Notes: generated from the letters alone by a model not told the origin. Numbered from the stretch's first letter, positions 6,138-13,010 are shown. The stretch is 13,572 nt of DNA from MGIIb-Q1 sp964342465 (GCA_964342465.1 CAYFFQ010000029.1:1-13572), one strand, 5' to 3'. Made by a program: numbers and translations.

Positions 6138-6881
6138 ATGCGAGTGGTGAGACTTCCAGGCATCCATCATGACGCTTCATGCGTCGTCCTATCCGGTGAA
6201 GAGGAGAGTGTGGTGGTCGACCCTGGGACATCGTGGTATCAAGCCAACTTAGTCGAGCGGATTGAAGCGAAGTTGCAAGGTCATCCCCCCGTCACCAAGA
6301 TTCTTCTCACTCATCGACATTTTGACACTGCTGGGGCGGCCGCACACCTCGCTGACCATTGGCAAGCCACCGTCCACCTGCACGGAGAAGGAGTGGGCGC
6401 TCTCACGGGAGGCGACTTGTTCACCACATGGGCATCGCGGTTCAATTCTGATATGCCACCCACCGAACCTGTTGCCATGCAGGATGGAGATTCGTTTGAT
6501 TTGGGAGGTGGAGTTGTTGAGGTGATTCACACCCCCGGCCACACATCAGATTCGTGTTGCTTCTGGCTGGAATCGGAACATATTCTGCTGGCTGGCGACT
6601 TGATTCCCAAGAAGGGTCATCCGGCAAGATGGGACCTGCCGACTGGCTGTCTGCCGGACATGATTGAGAGTTTGGAAAGGATTTCAACTCTTGATGTGGA
6701 ACAACTTGTCTGTGGTCATGGTGAAACTATCGTCGGTCCAGCGGCGGTCCTCGCTGAACTTGAACAGCACCACAATACTCTATCAGGGATAGTCGCTAGC
6801 ATGGGGATGAGACCAGCGGAGTGGCCTCGTCCTGCCGCCACCTGCAGTTGGTTCACGCCTGAGCCGCCTTGGCCAGAGTGA
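6138..6881 (+). CDS. Metallo-beta-lactamase-fold hydrolase
   Basis: This 247-residue protein has the MBL fold of glyoxalase II and related hydrolases. The metal motif is THRHFDTAG (H59, H61, D63), followed by TPGHTSDS (H135), LAGDL (D154) and CGHG (H194). The second histidine of the usual HxHxDH motif is Thr64, so metal site 2 may be altered; the other expected ligands remain. The acidic segment DPGTSW near residue 30 is also typical. The substrate cannot be told; thioesters, lactones and phosphodiesters are all possible. A TTG at 6129 would add three residues; the ATG at 6138 is preferred. The 3' end overlaps the convergent propeller-like gene by 29 bp. The C-terminus is Pro/Trp-rich (RPAATCSWFTPEPPWPE). 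Confidence 0.87.
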   Translation: MRVVRLPGIHHDASCVVLSGEEESVVVDPGTSWYQANLVERIEAKLQGHPPVTKILLTHRHFDTAGAAAHLADHWQATVHLHGEGVGALTGGDLFTTWASRFNSDMPPTEPVAMQDGDSFDLGGGVVEVIHTPGHTSDSCCFWLESEHILLAGDLIPKKGHPARWDLPTGCLPDMIESLERISTLDVEQLVCGHGETIVGPAAVLAELEQHHNTLSGIVASMGMRPAEWPRPAATCSWFTPEPPWPE

Positions 6882-7422
6882 GTTGCCTCGTCTGCCCTCT
6901 TTTTGGTGGCGAGGGTGGGGCGAACCACCGGCGAGGAGTAGCGGCGACATCTCCGTTCCAATGCCGAACTTCTCTCGACCAGCCGGAGTGAATGGTCAGT
7001 AGTTCACCGGACGAGCGAACCAATCCGACCGATGAGTCGATGCTGAAGAGTTTGAGGCTTCCACTCGGGATATTCTCGCCAAGAGCATGGATTTCACCAT
7101 TCTTACATCCCGCTATCAACCTCCATCCATCACTCGGGCGATGAATTTCCAACGCCGTGACTGCGGATGGAGAAATGACCACTGAATTTAGCAATTTCAA
7201 TTCAGGCAGAGTCAGGGTATGGACTGTTCCGGCTCGGTCGCCGACAATCAACCGAAACAACACATCCTGCGGCCCTGTGCAAGCGAGCATCACGGTGATT
7301 CCCTTCGGCATCGCGATTCTGCGCGATTTACCTCTATTGGGCCTGAACTGGATACTCCTGTCCATATGGGCCGTCACTATTCCTTCAGGAGTCACAAGAC
7401 TTCTCACAACATTGGTTGTCAT
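6853..7422 (-). CDS. Short beta-propeller (WD40-like) hypothetical protein
   Basis: This 189-residue protein of unknown role has blade-like beta repeats. RLIVGDRAGTVHTL (57-70) and RLIAGCKNGEIHAL (101-114) are 44 residues apart and match at 7 of 14 positions, and further segments such as LLTIHSGWSREVRHW fit the same pattern. That spacing is normal for WD40 or quinoprotein-like blades. With only about four blades it is too short for a closed propeller, so it may dimerise, be a remnant of a larger protein, or be a divergent family. The C-terminus is basic and Pro-rich (SPPKRGQTRQ). It converges on and overlaps the MBL gene. The start is the ATG at 7420-7422; no clear promoter or ribosome-binding site was seen. 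Confidence 0.66.
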   Translation of the reverse strand: MTTNVVRSLVTPEGIVTAHMDRSIQFRPNRGKSRRIAMPKGITVMLACTGPQDVLFRLIVGDRAGTVHTLTLPELKLLNSVVISPSAVTALEIHRPSDGWRLIAGCKNGEIHALGENIPSGSLKLFSIDSSVGLVRSSGELLTIHSGWSREVRHWNGDVAATPRRWFAPPSPPKRGQTRQLTLAKAAQA

Positions 7423-7734
7423 GTGGTGAATGATGAGCCGTCGGTCTACTTCGTTTTCTCAGACGGTGTTCATCGAAAGTGAAAGTGAATATGCGTCACA
7501 ATCCGCCGCACCAGTTCAAGTCTCGCACCAACGCCGAGGAACATTCCCCTTTCTCGCGGCCCATACTCATGTGGGCGAGGAACATTCCCCCTTTCTCGCG
7601 GCACATTCTCAATCGAGGAAAATCCACCACCTGCGCGGCACAATACCCTTTCTCGCGGCACATTCTCAATTGGACGGCAAATCCCCCGATAGCCACCGGT
7701 TATTGGGCCACCGCACCAAGCAGACGCTCACTGC
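7423..7734. repeat. Gene-free region with a three-copy repeat cluster
   Basis: No gene is supported in this gap. CCTTTCTCGCGGC occurs at 7548-7560, 7590-7602 and 7647-7659. Copies 1 and 2 are preceded by GAGGAACATTCCCC, and copies 2 and 3 are followed by ACATTCTCAAT. Spacings of 42 and 57 bp are irregular and the interval sequences are related, so this is a small minisatellite rather than CRISPR. It lies downstream of the UPF0147 gene and upstream of the propeller-like gene, which are both on the minus strand. Confidence 0.7.
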
Positions 7735-7998
7735 TCAGACTTCGTTGAGTATCTGTTCCAATGCAGTCAGAACTTGTAAAATCAACACACCATATTCCAT
7801 AGGGATGTTGGGGTCCTCCGACAACTCCTCCAACTTGTTCTGCGCCATGGCGATTCGTACATCCATATCCTTGCTCTTGTTGAGCAACCATTTCTCAACC
7901 GCTTCCTTGGCGCCAGCCCGAATGTTGCGCGGCACCTTTGAGTCATCGAGTTGAAGAATGACTGTCGAAATCTGTTCCAGCCGCGTCTCGACAGTCAT
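7735..7998 (-). CDS. UPF0147 family protein
   Basis: This 87-residue all-helical archaeal protein belongs to UPF0147, an uncharacterised family conserved across Archaea. The family pattern is visible: LDDSKVPRNIRAGAKEAVEKW followed by VRIAMAQNKLEELSEDPNIP and a final leucine-rich helix. The start at 7998 is fixed by a perfect Shine-Dalgarno GGAGGTG (minus strand, 8006-8012) seven bases upstream; the frame is open to 8049 but those residues do not fit the family. TATA-like CATAAATG (minus strand, 8047-8054) lies at a suitable distance for a leader of about 26 bases. It is divergent from the prepilin peptidase. Confidence 0.9.
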   Translation of the reverse strand: MTVETRLEQISTVILQLDDSKVPRNIRAGAKEAVEKWLLNKSKDMDVRIAMAQNKLEELSEDPNIPMEYGVLILQVLTALEQILNEV

Positions 7999-8005
7999 TC
8001 GATAA

Positions 8006-8012
8006 CACCTCC
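8006..8012 (-). promoter_or_regulatory. Strong Shine-Dalgarno of the UPF0147 gene
   Basis: GGAGGTG on the minus strand is followed by a seven-base spacer and the ATG at 7996-7998. It decides this start over the upstream ATG at 8049 and shows that the organism uses SD-led as well as leaderless transcripts. Confidence 0.85.
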
Positions 8013-8046
8013 GAAAGCATGCTTCCAACCCCTGCGAACCGCGCCT

Positions 8047-8054
8047 CATTTATG
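8047..8054. promoter_or_regulatory. Candidate shared TATA element, UPF0147 / prepilin peptidase
   Basis: CATTTATG reads CATAAATG on the other strand, so it is TATA-like in both directions. Initiation about 25 bases away would fall near 8024 (minus) for UPF0147 and near 8078 (plus), just before the ATG at 8085, for the peptidase. Bidirectional use is inferred from spacing only. Confidence 0.45.
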
Positions 8055-8084
8055 TGGCTTACCTGTGACCGGAAGACGAACAAG

Positions 8085-9086
8085 ATGTTGGCACCGATGG
8101 AGATACTCACTTACACGCGGGTAGCAACCCTGCTTCTCTGTCTTGCAGGAGCGACCTATCTCGACCTGAAGATTCGCCGCGTTCCTAACGAGTGGTGGGT
8201 CTCTTGGTCCAAACCTGCTGTCTTCGTTCTCTGCCTCGAACTGCTGATTCTTGAGGCGGATTGGACCATCTGGTTCTCCGCCTCAGCGATGCTCGCCTAC
8301 GCTTCCACCGCCGTCATCGGCACACCGACCCTGAAGGATGCGAAGGCCGGTTCAATTGAGGATATCCTCGTATGGGTCTGGTATCTCGTCTCCATAGTCG
8401 GGTTAGTGGGGGGAGTGGCGCGGCACCTCACACCTCTCCTCGATGGTCTTGGCATGGGGGGGTTCGTAGGCTGTCAGTTCTGCTCCACACCAACTGAAAT
8501 AGAGTCTGCATTTCTATGGGGGAGGGTCCTCTCGATAGGTTTGGTACTTCTCTTCTTTGAGGCTTGTTACCAAATGAGATTACTGCACGGTGGCGCTGAT
8601 GCGAAGGCGATGATGCTTGTGGCCATCTGTATACCTGATTGGGGTACGCTCGCGGTGGCTGATGATTCGCTGACTCCCCCTGCGCTAGCCCTCTTGATTT
8701 GGGGGGCGTTGTCCTTTCTCATTCTGCCCATCTATGTCCTCTCGCGAAACCTCTCAAGCGGTGATGCAGGAAACTTGAGAATGGCTTGGCACGCTCGCAG
8801 ACTACCCCTCGCGGAGATTCCGAACAGGCATGTGTGGTTGCTCGATGAAGTGATGGAGGGTGGTGATGGTGAGGCGAAAATCACGACTCGAATGCGGCCT
8901 CAGAGGGGGGGTCGCGGTGAGAGAGAACAAGAAGAAATGCTCGAGAAACTGGCTGAATTGGGCGCTGAGAGTGCTTGGACGACGGAGAAATACCCCTTTA
9001 TGGCCTTCCTGATGATAGGGATGTTGCCGATGATTCTCATCGGTGACCCTGTCTTTTTCATCCTCAAGATGCTGTCATTGGTGTGA
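8085..9086 (+). CDS. Prepilin peptidase (A24 aspartic protease, FlaK/PibD-like)
   Basis: This integral membrane aspartic protease cleaves the short signal peptides of type IV pilin-like and archaellin precursors. Both catalytic motifs are present: YLDLKIRRVPN, with the first Asp at residue 27 of this start, and GGADAK, with the second Asp at residue 172 (the GxGD-type site). Several hydrophobic helices flank them. At 333 residues it is larger than FlaK/PibD; a charged cytosolic stretch (about residues 225-300) precedes a last TM segment. ATGs at 8019, 8052, 8085 and 8097 are in frame; 8085 is chosen because TM1 then starts shortly after and the TATA-like element at 8047 precedes it, but 8097 is also possible. 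The pilin-like gene at 9134 follows after 47 bases, a likely substrate in the same operon. Confidence 0.88.
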   Translation: MLAPMEILTYTRVATLLLCLAGATYLDLKIRRVPNEWWVSWSKPAVFVLCLELLILEADWTIWFSASAMLAYASTAVIGTPTLKDAKAGSIEDILVWVWYLVSIVGLVGGVARHLTPLLDGLGMGGFVGCQFCSTPTEIESAFLWGRVLSIGLVLLFFEACYQMRLLHGGADAKAMMLVAICIPDWGTLAVADDSLTPPALALLIWGALSFLILPIYVLSRNLSSGDAGNLRMAWHARRLPLAEIPNRHVWLLDEVMEGGDGEAKITTRMRPQRGGRGEREQEEMLEKLAELGAESAWTTEKYPFMAFLMIGMLPMILIGDPVFFILKMLSLV

Positions 9087-9133
9087 GAAAGTATTGATGA
9101 GAAAGCGGTGCATCGGGTCATGAGGGGAGGCAG

Positions 9134-10204
9134 ATGAACAGCAGTCGACAGCGGTTCTCCGATGATGCTGGGATGACTGCCGTCATAGAGGCGTTGACCG
9201 CCTTGGTCCTGTTCATCATCATCTTGTCGGCATTCTTCTCCCTCGCCGGTCTGCAGTTGGGTTCGAACCACCCTACCTCCGACCAATTGGATGACTACGC
9301 GCTGCAATCGCTTCAGCGGTTGACAAGTGATTCCGGATGGTTCACTCCAGTAGATGGATATGGGGACAGAGACCCAGCCAACGGCACAAGTGAATGGTAC
9401 CAATACAACGCCAGCGAATTGCTGGTCGGTGAAGTCCACGCCGGACTGGCTGGAAAATATGGGAGATTGGACCCGATTCGGCTCGATGCAATCGCCAATG
9501 TGACGCAAGACCAATTCATTCGCGGCATCGGTCTGCCCGAATGGGCCAGCGTCAATCTGACGATTCGCGTCACTGAAAGTCCCAACAGCAGCCGAATCGG
9601 TCTGCTGCTGTTTCAGGATGGCGCCAGCCGCCAAGGTGCCGCCAACAGCGCCGTAGCACACCGACTGATGATGCTCAACGGCGAAGTCGTTCAGATAATT
9701 CTTGAAGTTCACGATGCCGGCAGAACCCCGACCCACCTCGTCATCACCGAGTTTATGGCAGAACCTGAGACGGGATTCCCAGAATGGGTTGAATTGGAGA
9801 ATCGTGACGGTTTCGCCGCTAATCTAACCGGCTGGGGGTTGGCTAGAGAGTCGGGAGGAGGGGTTTCATCCCTCATCGGTTCAGGTGCTCTCGCGGGGGG
9901 GAATGTGTTGCTCTGCTCAGGAAAACCATCCTTACAGGAGAACCAAGGCGCGGATGTCGTACTCGACCTCGGACAATCGGGCGTTCTCGGACGGGGGGCG
10001 ATTGACGGATTGAACAAACTAGATGATACTCTGCGGCTGACTTGGACTTACCCCGGCCTATCTTTGACTCAGACTGAGATGGAGGTGGATTGGGTGACGA
10101 GTTGGGGTATCGACACTGACATCTCTTTGGATTGGAACGGGGGTGAGCCTTCCAATGTCACCAGTTGGAATCAGTCTCTTGGTGGGAGTCCCGGAATCAG
10201 TTGA
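9134..10204 (+). CDS. Pilin-like surface protein with C-terminal lamin-tail domain
   Basis: This 356-residue protein starts with a type IV pilin-like signal. A charged leader (SRQRFSDDAG) ends at G14, followed by MTAVIEALTALVLFIIIL, the hydrophobic helix, resembling the archaeal G|xSPVI pattern. The prepilin peptidase just upstream is the natural processing enzyme. The middle region (45-195) is unassigned. Residues 201-335 look like a lamin-tail domain: HLVITEFMAEP, then FPEWVELENRDG and NLTGWGL are characteristic. Eight N-x-S/T sites (N83, N92, N122, N141, N151, N230, N341, N346) fit an N-glycosylated surface protein. The ATG at 9134 has a strong GGGGAGG (9124-9130). It could be a minor or adhesive pilin; the LTD call is by motif only. 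Confidence 0.8.
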   Translation: MNSSRQRFSDDAGMTAVIEALTALVLFIIILSAFFSLAGLQLGSNHPTSDQLDDYALQSLQRLTSDSGWFTPVDGYGDRDPANGTSEWYQYNASELLVGEVHAGLAGKYGRLDPIRLDAIANVTQDQFIRGIGLPEWASVNLTIRVTESPNSSRIGLLLFQDGASRQGAANSAVAHRLMMLNGEVVQIILEVHDAGRTPTHLVITEFMAEPETGFPEWVELENRDGFAANLTGWGLARESGGGVSSLIGSGALAGGNVLLCSGKPSLQENQGADVVLDLGQSGVLGRGAIDGLNKLDDTLRLTWTYPGLSLTQTEMEVDWVTSWGIDTDISLDWNGGEPSNVTSWNQSLGGSPGIS

Positions 10205-10205
10205 A

Positions 10206-10243
10206 GTAGGGGGGCTCCGTAGGGGGGCTACCGCCCCCCTTAC
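10206..10243 (+). terminator. G/C-rich hairpin after the pilin-LTD gene
   Basis: GTAGGGGGGCT occurs twice in tandem (10206-10216, 10219-10229). Either copy can pair with GCCCCCCTTAC (10233-10243), the second through a TACC loop with one bulged base. It begins two bases after the stop codon, as expected for a transcript-end structure. No T-run follows, which is untypical for archaeal intrinsic termination, so it may instead protect the 3' end. Confidence 0.45.
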
Positions 10244-10450
10244 AATCCCCCCGTGCCGCTTAATCATTAATTTCAACAAACGCGGATGTATCTTCGTCTG
10301 TTGGATTCGCTCATGCGGAAGATTTCCCCAAAGGGAAATCGACTTCAATCTGTTCCCGCTAGGATGATGTCCTCGGCAAAGGCACTGATTTATGTCCAGT
10401 CGGGCATAATCCCGTAATCAGCCTTTGGCAGGATTTGGTGGTGGTGAGCG
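10244..10450. other. Gene-free region with two strong hairpins (possible ncRNA)
   Basis: No coding gene is supported. GATTTCCC-CAAA-GGGAAATC (10321-10340) is a perfect eight-pair hairpin. A longer hairpin pairs CAAAGG (10377-10382) and CTGATT (10385-10390) with AATCAG (10416-10421) and CCTTTG (10422-10427), 12 pairs with a CA bulge. It is topped by CGGG-CATAAT-CCCG (10401-10414) and may extend outward through TCCT/AGGA. The AT-rich palindrome TTAATCATTAA (10260-10270) could be an upstream promoter. Together this may be a small RNA of unknown class. Confidence 0.45.
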
Positions 10451-10614
10451 CAGCCATTGTTCACTGAACTCCCACTCGTGTTCCGCCTTCGTAGAGGGTG
10501 GTAGTGAAGAGCTGAGCTGAGGCATAGTTCATCCAACCCCCCTTCGTGTCCCGCCCTCGTAAAGGGTGGTAGTGAAAAGTTGAACCCAGCCATAGTTCGT
10601 TCAACTCCCATTCG
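10451..10614. repeat. 68-bp tandem repeat, about 2.4 copies
   Basis: Two full copies (10468-10535, 10536-10603) are flanked by a left partial copy (10451-10467) and a right partial copy (10604-10614), all in exact 68-bp register. Each full copy contains a hairpin: CCGCCTT/AGGGTGG (10483-10501) and CCGCCCT/AGGGTGG (10551-10569). The one base that differs in the stem changes a G-U pair to G-C, so pairing is kept. Inverted GTTCACT (10459-10465) and AGTGAAC (10624-10630) bracket the array. Confidence 0.8.
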
Positions 10615-10696
10615 GATGTGGTGAGTGAACTGGTTCTTCGTTCGCGGGGGTGGCCGCGAACTCACATCTGATGGAATCTGCTTTCATCGGATTTCA

Positions 10697-10809
10697 GAAG
10701 GGGGTTTCGAAAGGGGGGTCCGCCCCCTTCGTTTGAAAGGGGGACTTGTCCCCCTTCGGGTGGGGTTCGCCCCCTTCGTTCGAAAGGGGGACTTGTCCCC
10801 CTTCGTTGG
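10697..10809. repeat. Array of G/C-rich hairpins upstream of the KaiC-like operon
   Basis: Four AAGGGGG arms (10698, 10711, 10737, 10784) and four CCCCCTT arms (10723, 10750, 10770, 10797) form at least three hairpins. Two are near-identical, AAGGGGGA-CTTG-TCCCCCTT at 10737-10756 and 10784-10803, within a 47-bp direct repeat starting CGCCCCCTTCG (10721, 10768). GGGG-TTCG-CCCC (10762-10773) is a further alternative stem. The array lies before the likely TATA box of the next gene, so it probably is not in that leader. Confidence 0.75.
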
Positions 10810-10816
10810 AAACGAG

Positions 10817-10824
10817 TTATTATG
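10817..10824 (+). promoter_or_regulatory. Candidate TATA box of the KaiC-like operon
   Basis: TTATTATG lies 30-37 bases before the ATG at 10854, right after the hairpin array. Initiation would fall near 10849, giving a nearly leaderless mRNA. This is the best TATA-like site in the stretch but the match is moderate. Confidence 0.45.
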
Positions 10825-10853
10825 GTGTGGTGGCCGTTGCCGCCTTGAGAGAG

Positions 10854-11615
10854 ATGCTTGGCGCGCCTCAGTACACTCGTGACAGATGCATCACCGGCAT
10901 CCACGGACTTGACGAAATCACCCGCGGTGGTATTCCATACGGAGCGACTGTTCTGGTGGGGGGGACCTGTGGGTCGGGCAAGACCACCCTAACGATGGAG
11001 TTCTTGGTTCACGGTGCGCAGACCGGTGAGGCGTGTGCCTACTTTGCCGCCACGGAGCCGTCGGTGAAGTTGTTGGAAAACATCCGGCAATTCACGTTTT
11101 TTGATATGGAGATGGTTGACAAAGGGCTCATCAATGTCTTTGACATGGATGTTCTCTATTCGTGGCTGGGACTCACCAAGGCGACCTTTAACCGCGAAGA
11201 CATCAACTCACTGGTGAAGGCAATAACCGACATCGTCAACACAATTGGCGTGACTCGTCTGGTGATAGATTCAGTGACTACCCTCTGTTACAAGATTCCC
11301 AATGACCAACTGATCCGTGACTTTCTTTTCACTCTCGGAAAGACGTTGGCCACTCAAGGGTGTACATCCTTCCTAGTCGCCGAAATCACCTCTGCTGGCG
11401 CTAAGGCGCACTGGTCTACTTTCGGTGTGGAAGAGGCGATTCTCGATGGCATCATGGTGATGGGTGACATCGACAGGATGGGGCATCTTCTGCGCTATCT
11501 TCAGGTCGTCAAGATGAGGGGGACCGACCATTCGCGGGCGAAATACGCCTTGGAACTAACGCCAATGGGAGTTATGATGACGCCGATGTTGAAGTGGGGG
11601 GTTGACACTTCATGA
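10854..11615 (+). CDS. KaiC/ArlH-like RecA-fold ATPase with intact P-loop
   Basis: This 253-residue, single-domain RecA-superfamily protein carries KaiC hallmarks. It has TGIHGLDEITRGGIPYG at the front, Walker A GGTCGSGKTT (36-45, K43), a KaiC-like FAATEPS segment, Walker B RLVIDS (D139), and the C-terminal KaiC signature VKMRGTDHSRAKYALELTPMG (219-239). Size and neighbours fit ArlH (FlaH), the KaiC-like subunit of archaellum and related pilus motors, but RadA-like or signalling KaiC homologues remain possible. The frame is open upstream through the hairpin array; the ATG at 10854 is chosen because the KaiC N-terminus begins there and a TATA-like site precedes it. Its stop overlaps the next start (ATGA), so the two proteins are probably made together. 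Confidence 0.85.
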   Translation: MLGAPQYTRDRCITGIHGLDEITRGGIPYGATVLVGGTCGSGKTTLTMEFLVHGAQTGEACAYFAATEPSVKLLENIRQFTFFDMEMVDKGLINVFDMDVLYSWLGLTKATFNREDINSLVKAITDIVNTIGVTRLVIDSVTTLCYKIPNDQLIRDFLFTLGKTLATQGCTSFLVAEITSAGAKAHWSTFGVEEAILDGIMVMGDIDRMGHLLRYLQVVKMRGTDHSRAKYALELTPMGVMMTPMLKWGVDTS

Positions 11616-12196
11616 TTGAATTGGACCAGCGGATTGCTGAACAGTTGACGGAGATTACCCTCAACTCCTCCATGCAGGTCAGGTGTGGTTCATCGAACGC
11701 CTTCATGGTTACCGCTTCCATTCTCGAGCCGCTCATCAACGAGTTCCAGATGGGTGGAGTCTACATCTCGGCCAGCCGTCCGGCTGTGGAACTGATTGAG
11801 ACGCTTACTGAAATTGAGGTCCCGGTTGACACCATCCAATTCGTCGACTGCGTATCTTCAGCCCTGCTCGGTGGAACCGAGGCACCATATAGCAACATCT
11901 CATTCGTCGACAGCCCCATCATGCTGGAGACGATTCTGCTCAGGACTCTGTTCCATCTGCGTCAGATGCCGACCGAACAGAATTTCGTCATCCTTGATTC
12001 GGTCAACGCTTTAGCGATTTACAATGAGGAGAGGATGCTGGCAGAATACCTCCACACCTTCATCAACACCTTCCGCGGCCGCGATGTACTGAGTGGAATC
12101 GTTACTGTTCCAGACCAGACTCCACCGAGTGTATTGGCCAACCTCGACCTCTACTGCACCGACCTAGTGGACAGAGGGCAAGTGGTTATTTCCTGA
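11612..12196 (+). CDS. Degenerate RecA/KaiC-like protein lacking a P-loop
   Basis: This 194-residue protein has the length and order of a reduced RecA-like domain. Where Walker A should be, it has CGSSNAFMV (25-33) with no Lys and no GKT/S. A Walker B-like strand NFVILDSVNAL (124-134, D129) survives, and the segment GGVYISASRPAVELIETL resembles the KaiC strand-helix after the P-loop. It is therefore probably a non-catalytic partner. The start is the ATG at 11612 in an ATGA overlap with the preceding KaiC-like gene and has no SD, implying translational coupling. A mixed ring or sheet with its neighbours is plausible but inferred. Homology is by fold pattern rather than strong sequence signature. 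Confidence 0.68.
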   Translation: MIELDQRIAEQLTEITLNSSMQVRCGSSNAFMVTASILEPLINEFQMGGVYISASRPAVELIETLTEIEVPVDTIQFVDCVSSALLGGTEAPYSNISFVDSPIMLETILLRTLFHLRQMPTEQNFVILDSVNALAIYNEERMLAEYLHTFINTFRGRDVLSGIVTVPDQTPPSVLANLDLYCTDLVDRGQVVIS

Positions 12197-12206
12197 GGTG
12201 TGAGAT

Positions 12207-13010
12207 ATGGCAAAGCGGGTTCAATTCGACTCCGAAGATGTCGAGTTCTTCGGCGAACAGGGTAGCATCGGCTCACCGAAGTTTGACAAGATGATGAAGG
12301 GCGGAGTCCCTCGTGGTTTCACAGTTCTCTGCATCGGTGAGCCGGGAGCGGGGATGGACCTATTCATGAAGCAGTTCTCATCGGTTGCCGAAGACCCTGA
12401 AAACACCATCCTCATCTCCACCGCAGAAAGTCAAAACGAGATTCTTCAGGTTTTTCGTAAATTCAAATGGCCATTGGACCTGAAAGTCAGAACCATCGGC
12501 GAGGAGTACAACGAAAAGGTGCTTGAGAAGGACCTGCAGGCGAGCCGGTTCAGACTGGAAGGATTCTCCATGAAGGATATTCAGCGGCTCGCCCAGACGA
12601 GATTCGTAGAGGAGGACTCCACAGACTACCTAGTGTCACTGGCTAGTCAAATCACATCACTCGGACCGTTCTTCAGGTGCGCAGTGGACAACCTCGACTT
12701 CTTCTTCCAGAGAAACGAGTCATCACGAGTCATCTCCATGCTCAGAATCATGCAGGCACACACCCAACTCAATAGAGGAATCCTCCTTCTCGCGGCCTCA
12801 TCGGGTTCTGTCTCAGAGGCTGTGCAGAGAGAATTGGCACTCATCAGCGACATCGTCTTTGATTTTGAAGTCAAGATGATTGCCAACACATTCGAGACTA
12901 GAATGGTGGTCAGAAAATTCCGCAACGCACCGGAAAATCTCAGAGTCTACACCTACCGTGTGACTGAAGAGGAGGGAATCACACCGGAGACTGTGGACAG
13001 AGTGGCATGA
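12207..13010 (+). CDS. KaiC-like pseudo-ATPase with altered Walker A
   Basis: This 267-residue protein has a recognisable KaiC-like start (GSPKFDKMMKGGVPRGFTVLCIG), but its P-loop reads GEPGAGMD (44-51). Met replaces the catalytic Lys and Asp the Ser/Thr, so normal ATP hydrolysis is unlikely. The strand and turn TILISTAESQNEIL matches the KaiC EES region. Walker B-like FRCAVDNLDFFF (156-167, D161) is retained, and ETRMVVRKFRNAPENLRVYTYRV resembles the KaiC C-terminal signature. It starts 10 bases after the previous stop with an SD GAGGTG (12195-12200) well placed before the ATG. It is the third RecA-fold gene in a row and lies four bases before the pilin gene, so all four are probably one operon. 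Confidence 0.78.
   Translation: MAKRVQFDSEDVEFFGEQGSIGSPKFDKMMKGGVPRGFTVLCIGEPGAGMDLFMKQFSSVAEDPENTILISTAESQNEILQVFRKFKWPLDLKVRTIGEEYNEKVLEKDLQASRFRLEGFSMKDIQRLAQTRFVEEDSTDYLVSLASQITSLGPFFRCAVDNLDFFFQRNESSRVISMLRIMQAHTQLNRGILLLAASSGSVSEAVQRELALISDIVFDFEVKMIANTFETRMVVRKFRNAPENLRVYTYRVTEEEGITPETVDRVA

Noticed and set aside
7541..7672. CRISPR with three repeats
   Set aside because: Repeat spacing is irregular and the intervals are related to each other, not unique spacers.
7430..7954. Plus-strand reading frame of 174 residues
   Set aside because: It runs antisense through the UPF0147 gene, which has family similarity and a perfect Shine-Dalgarno; the rest is repeat-derived.
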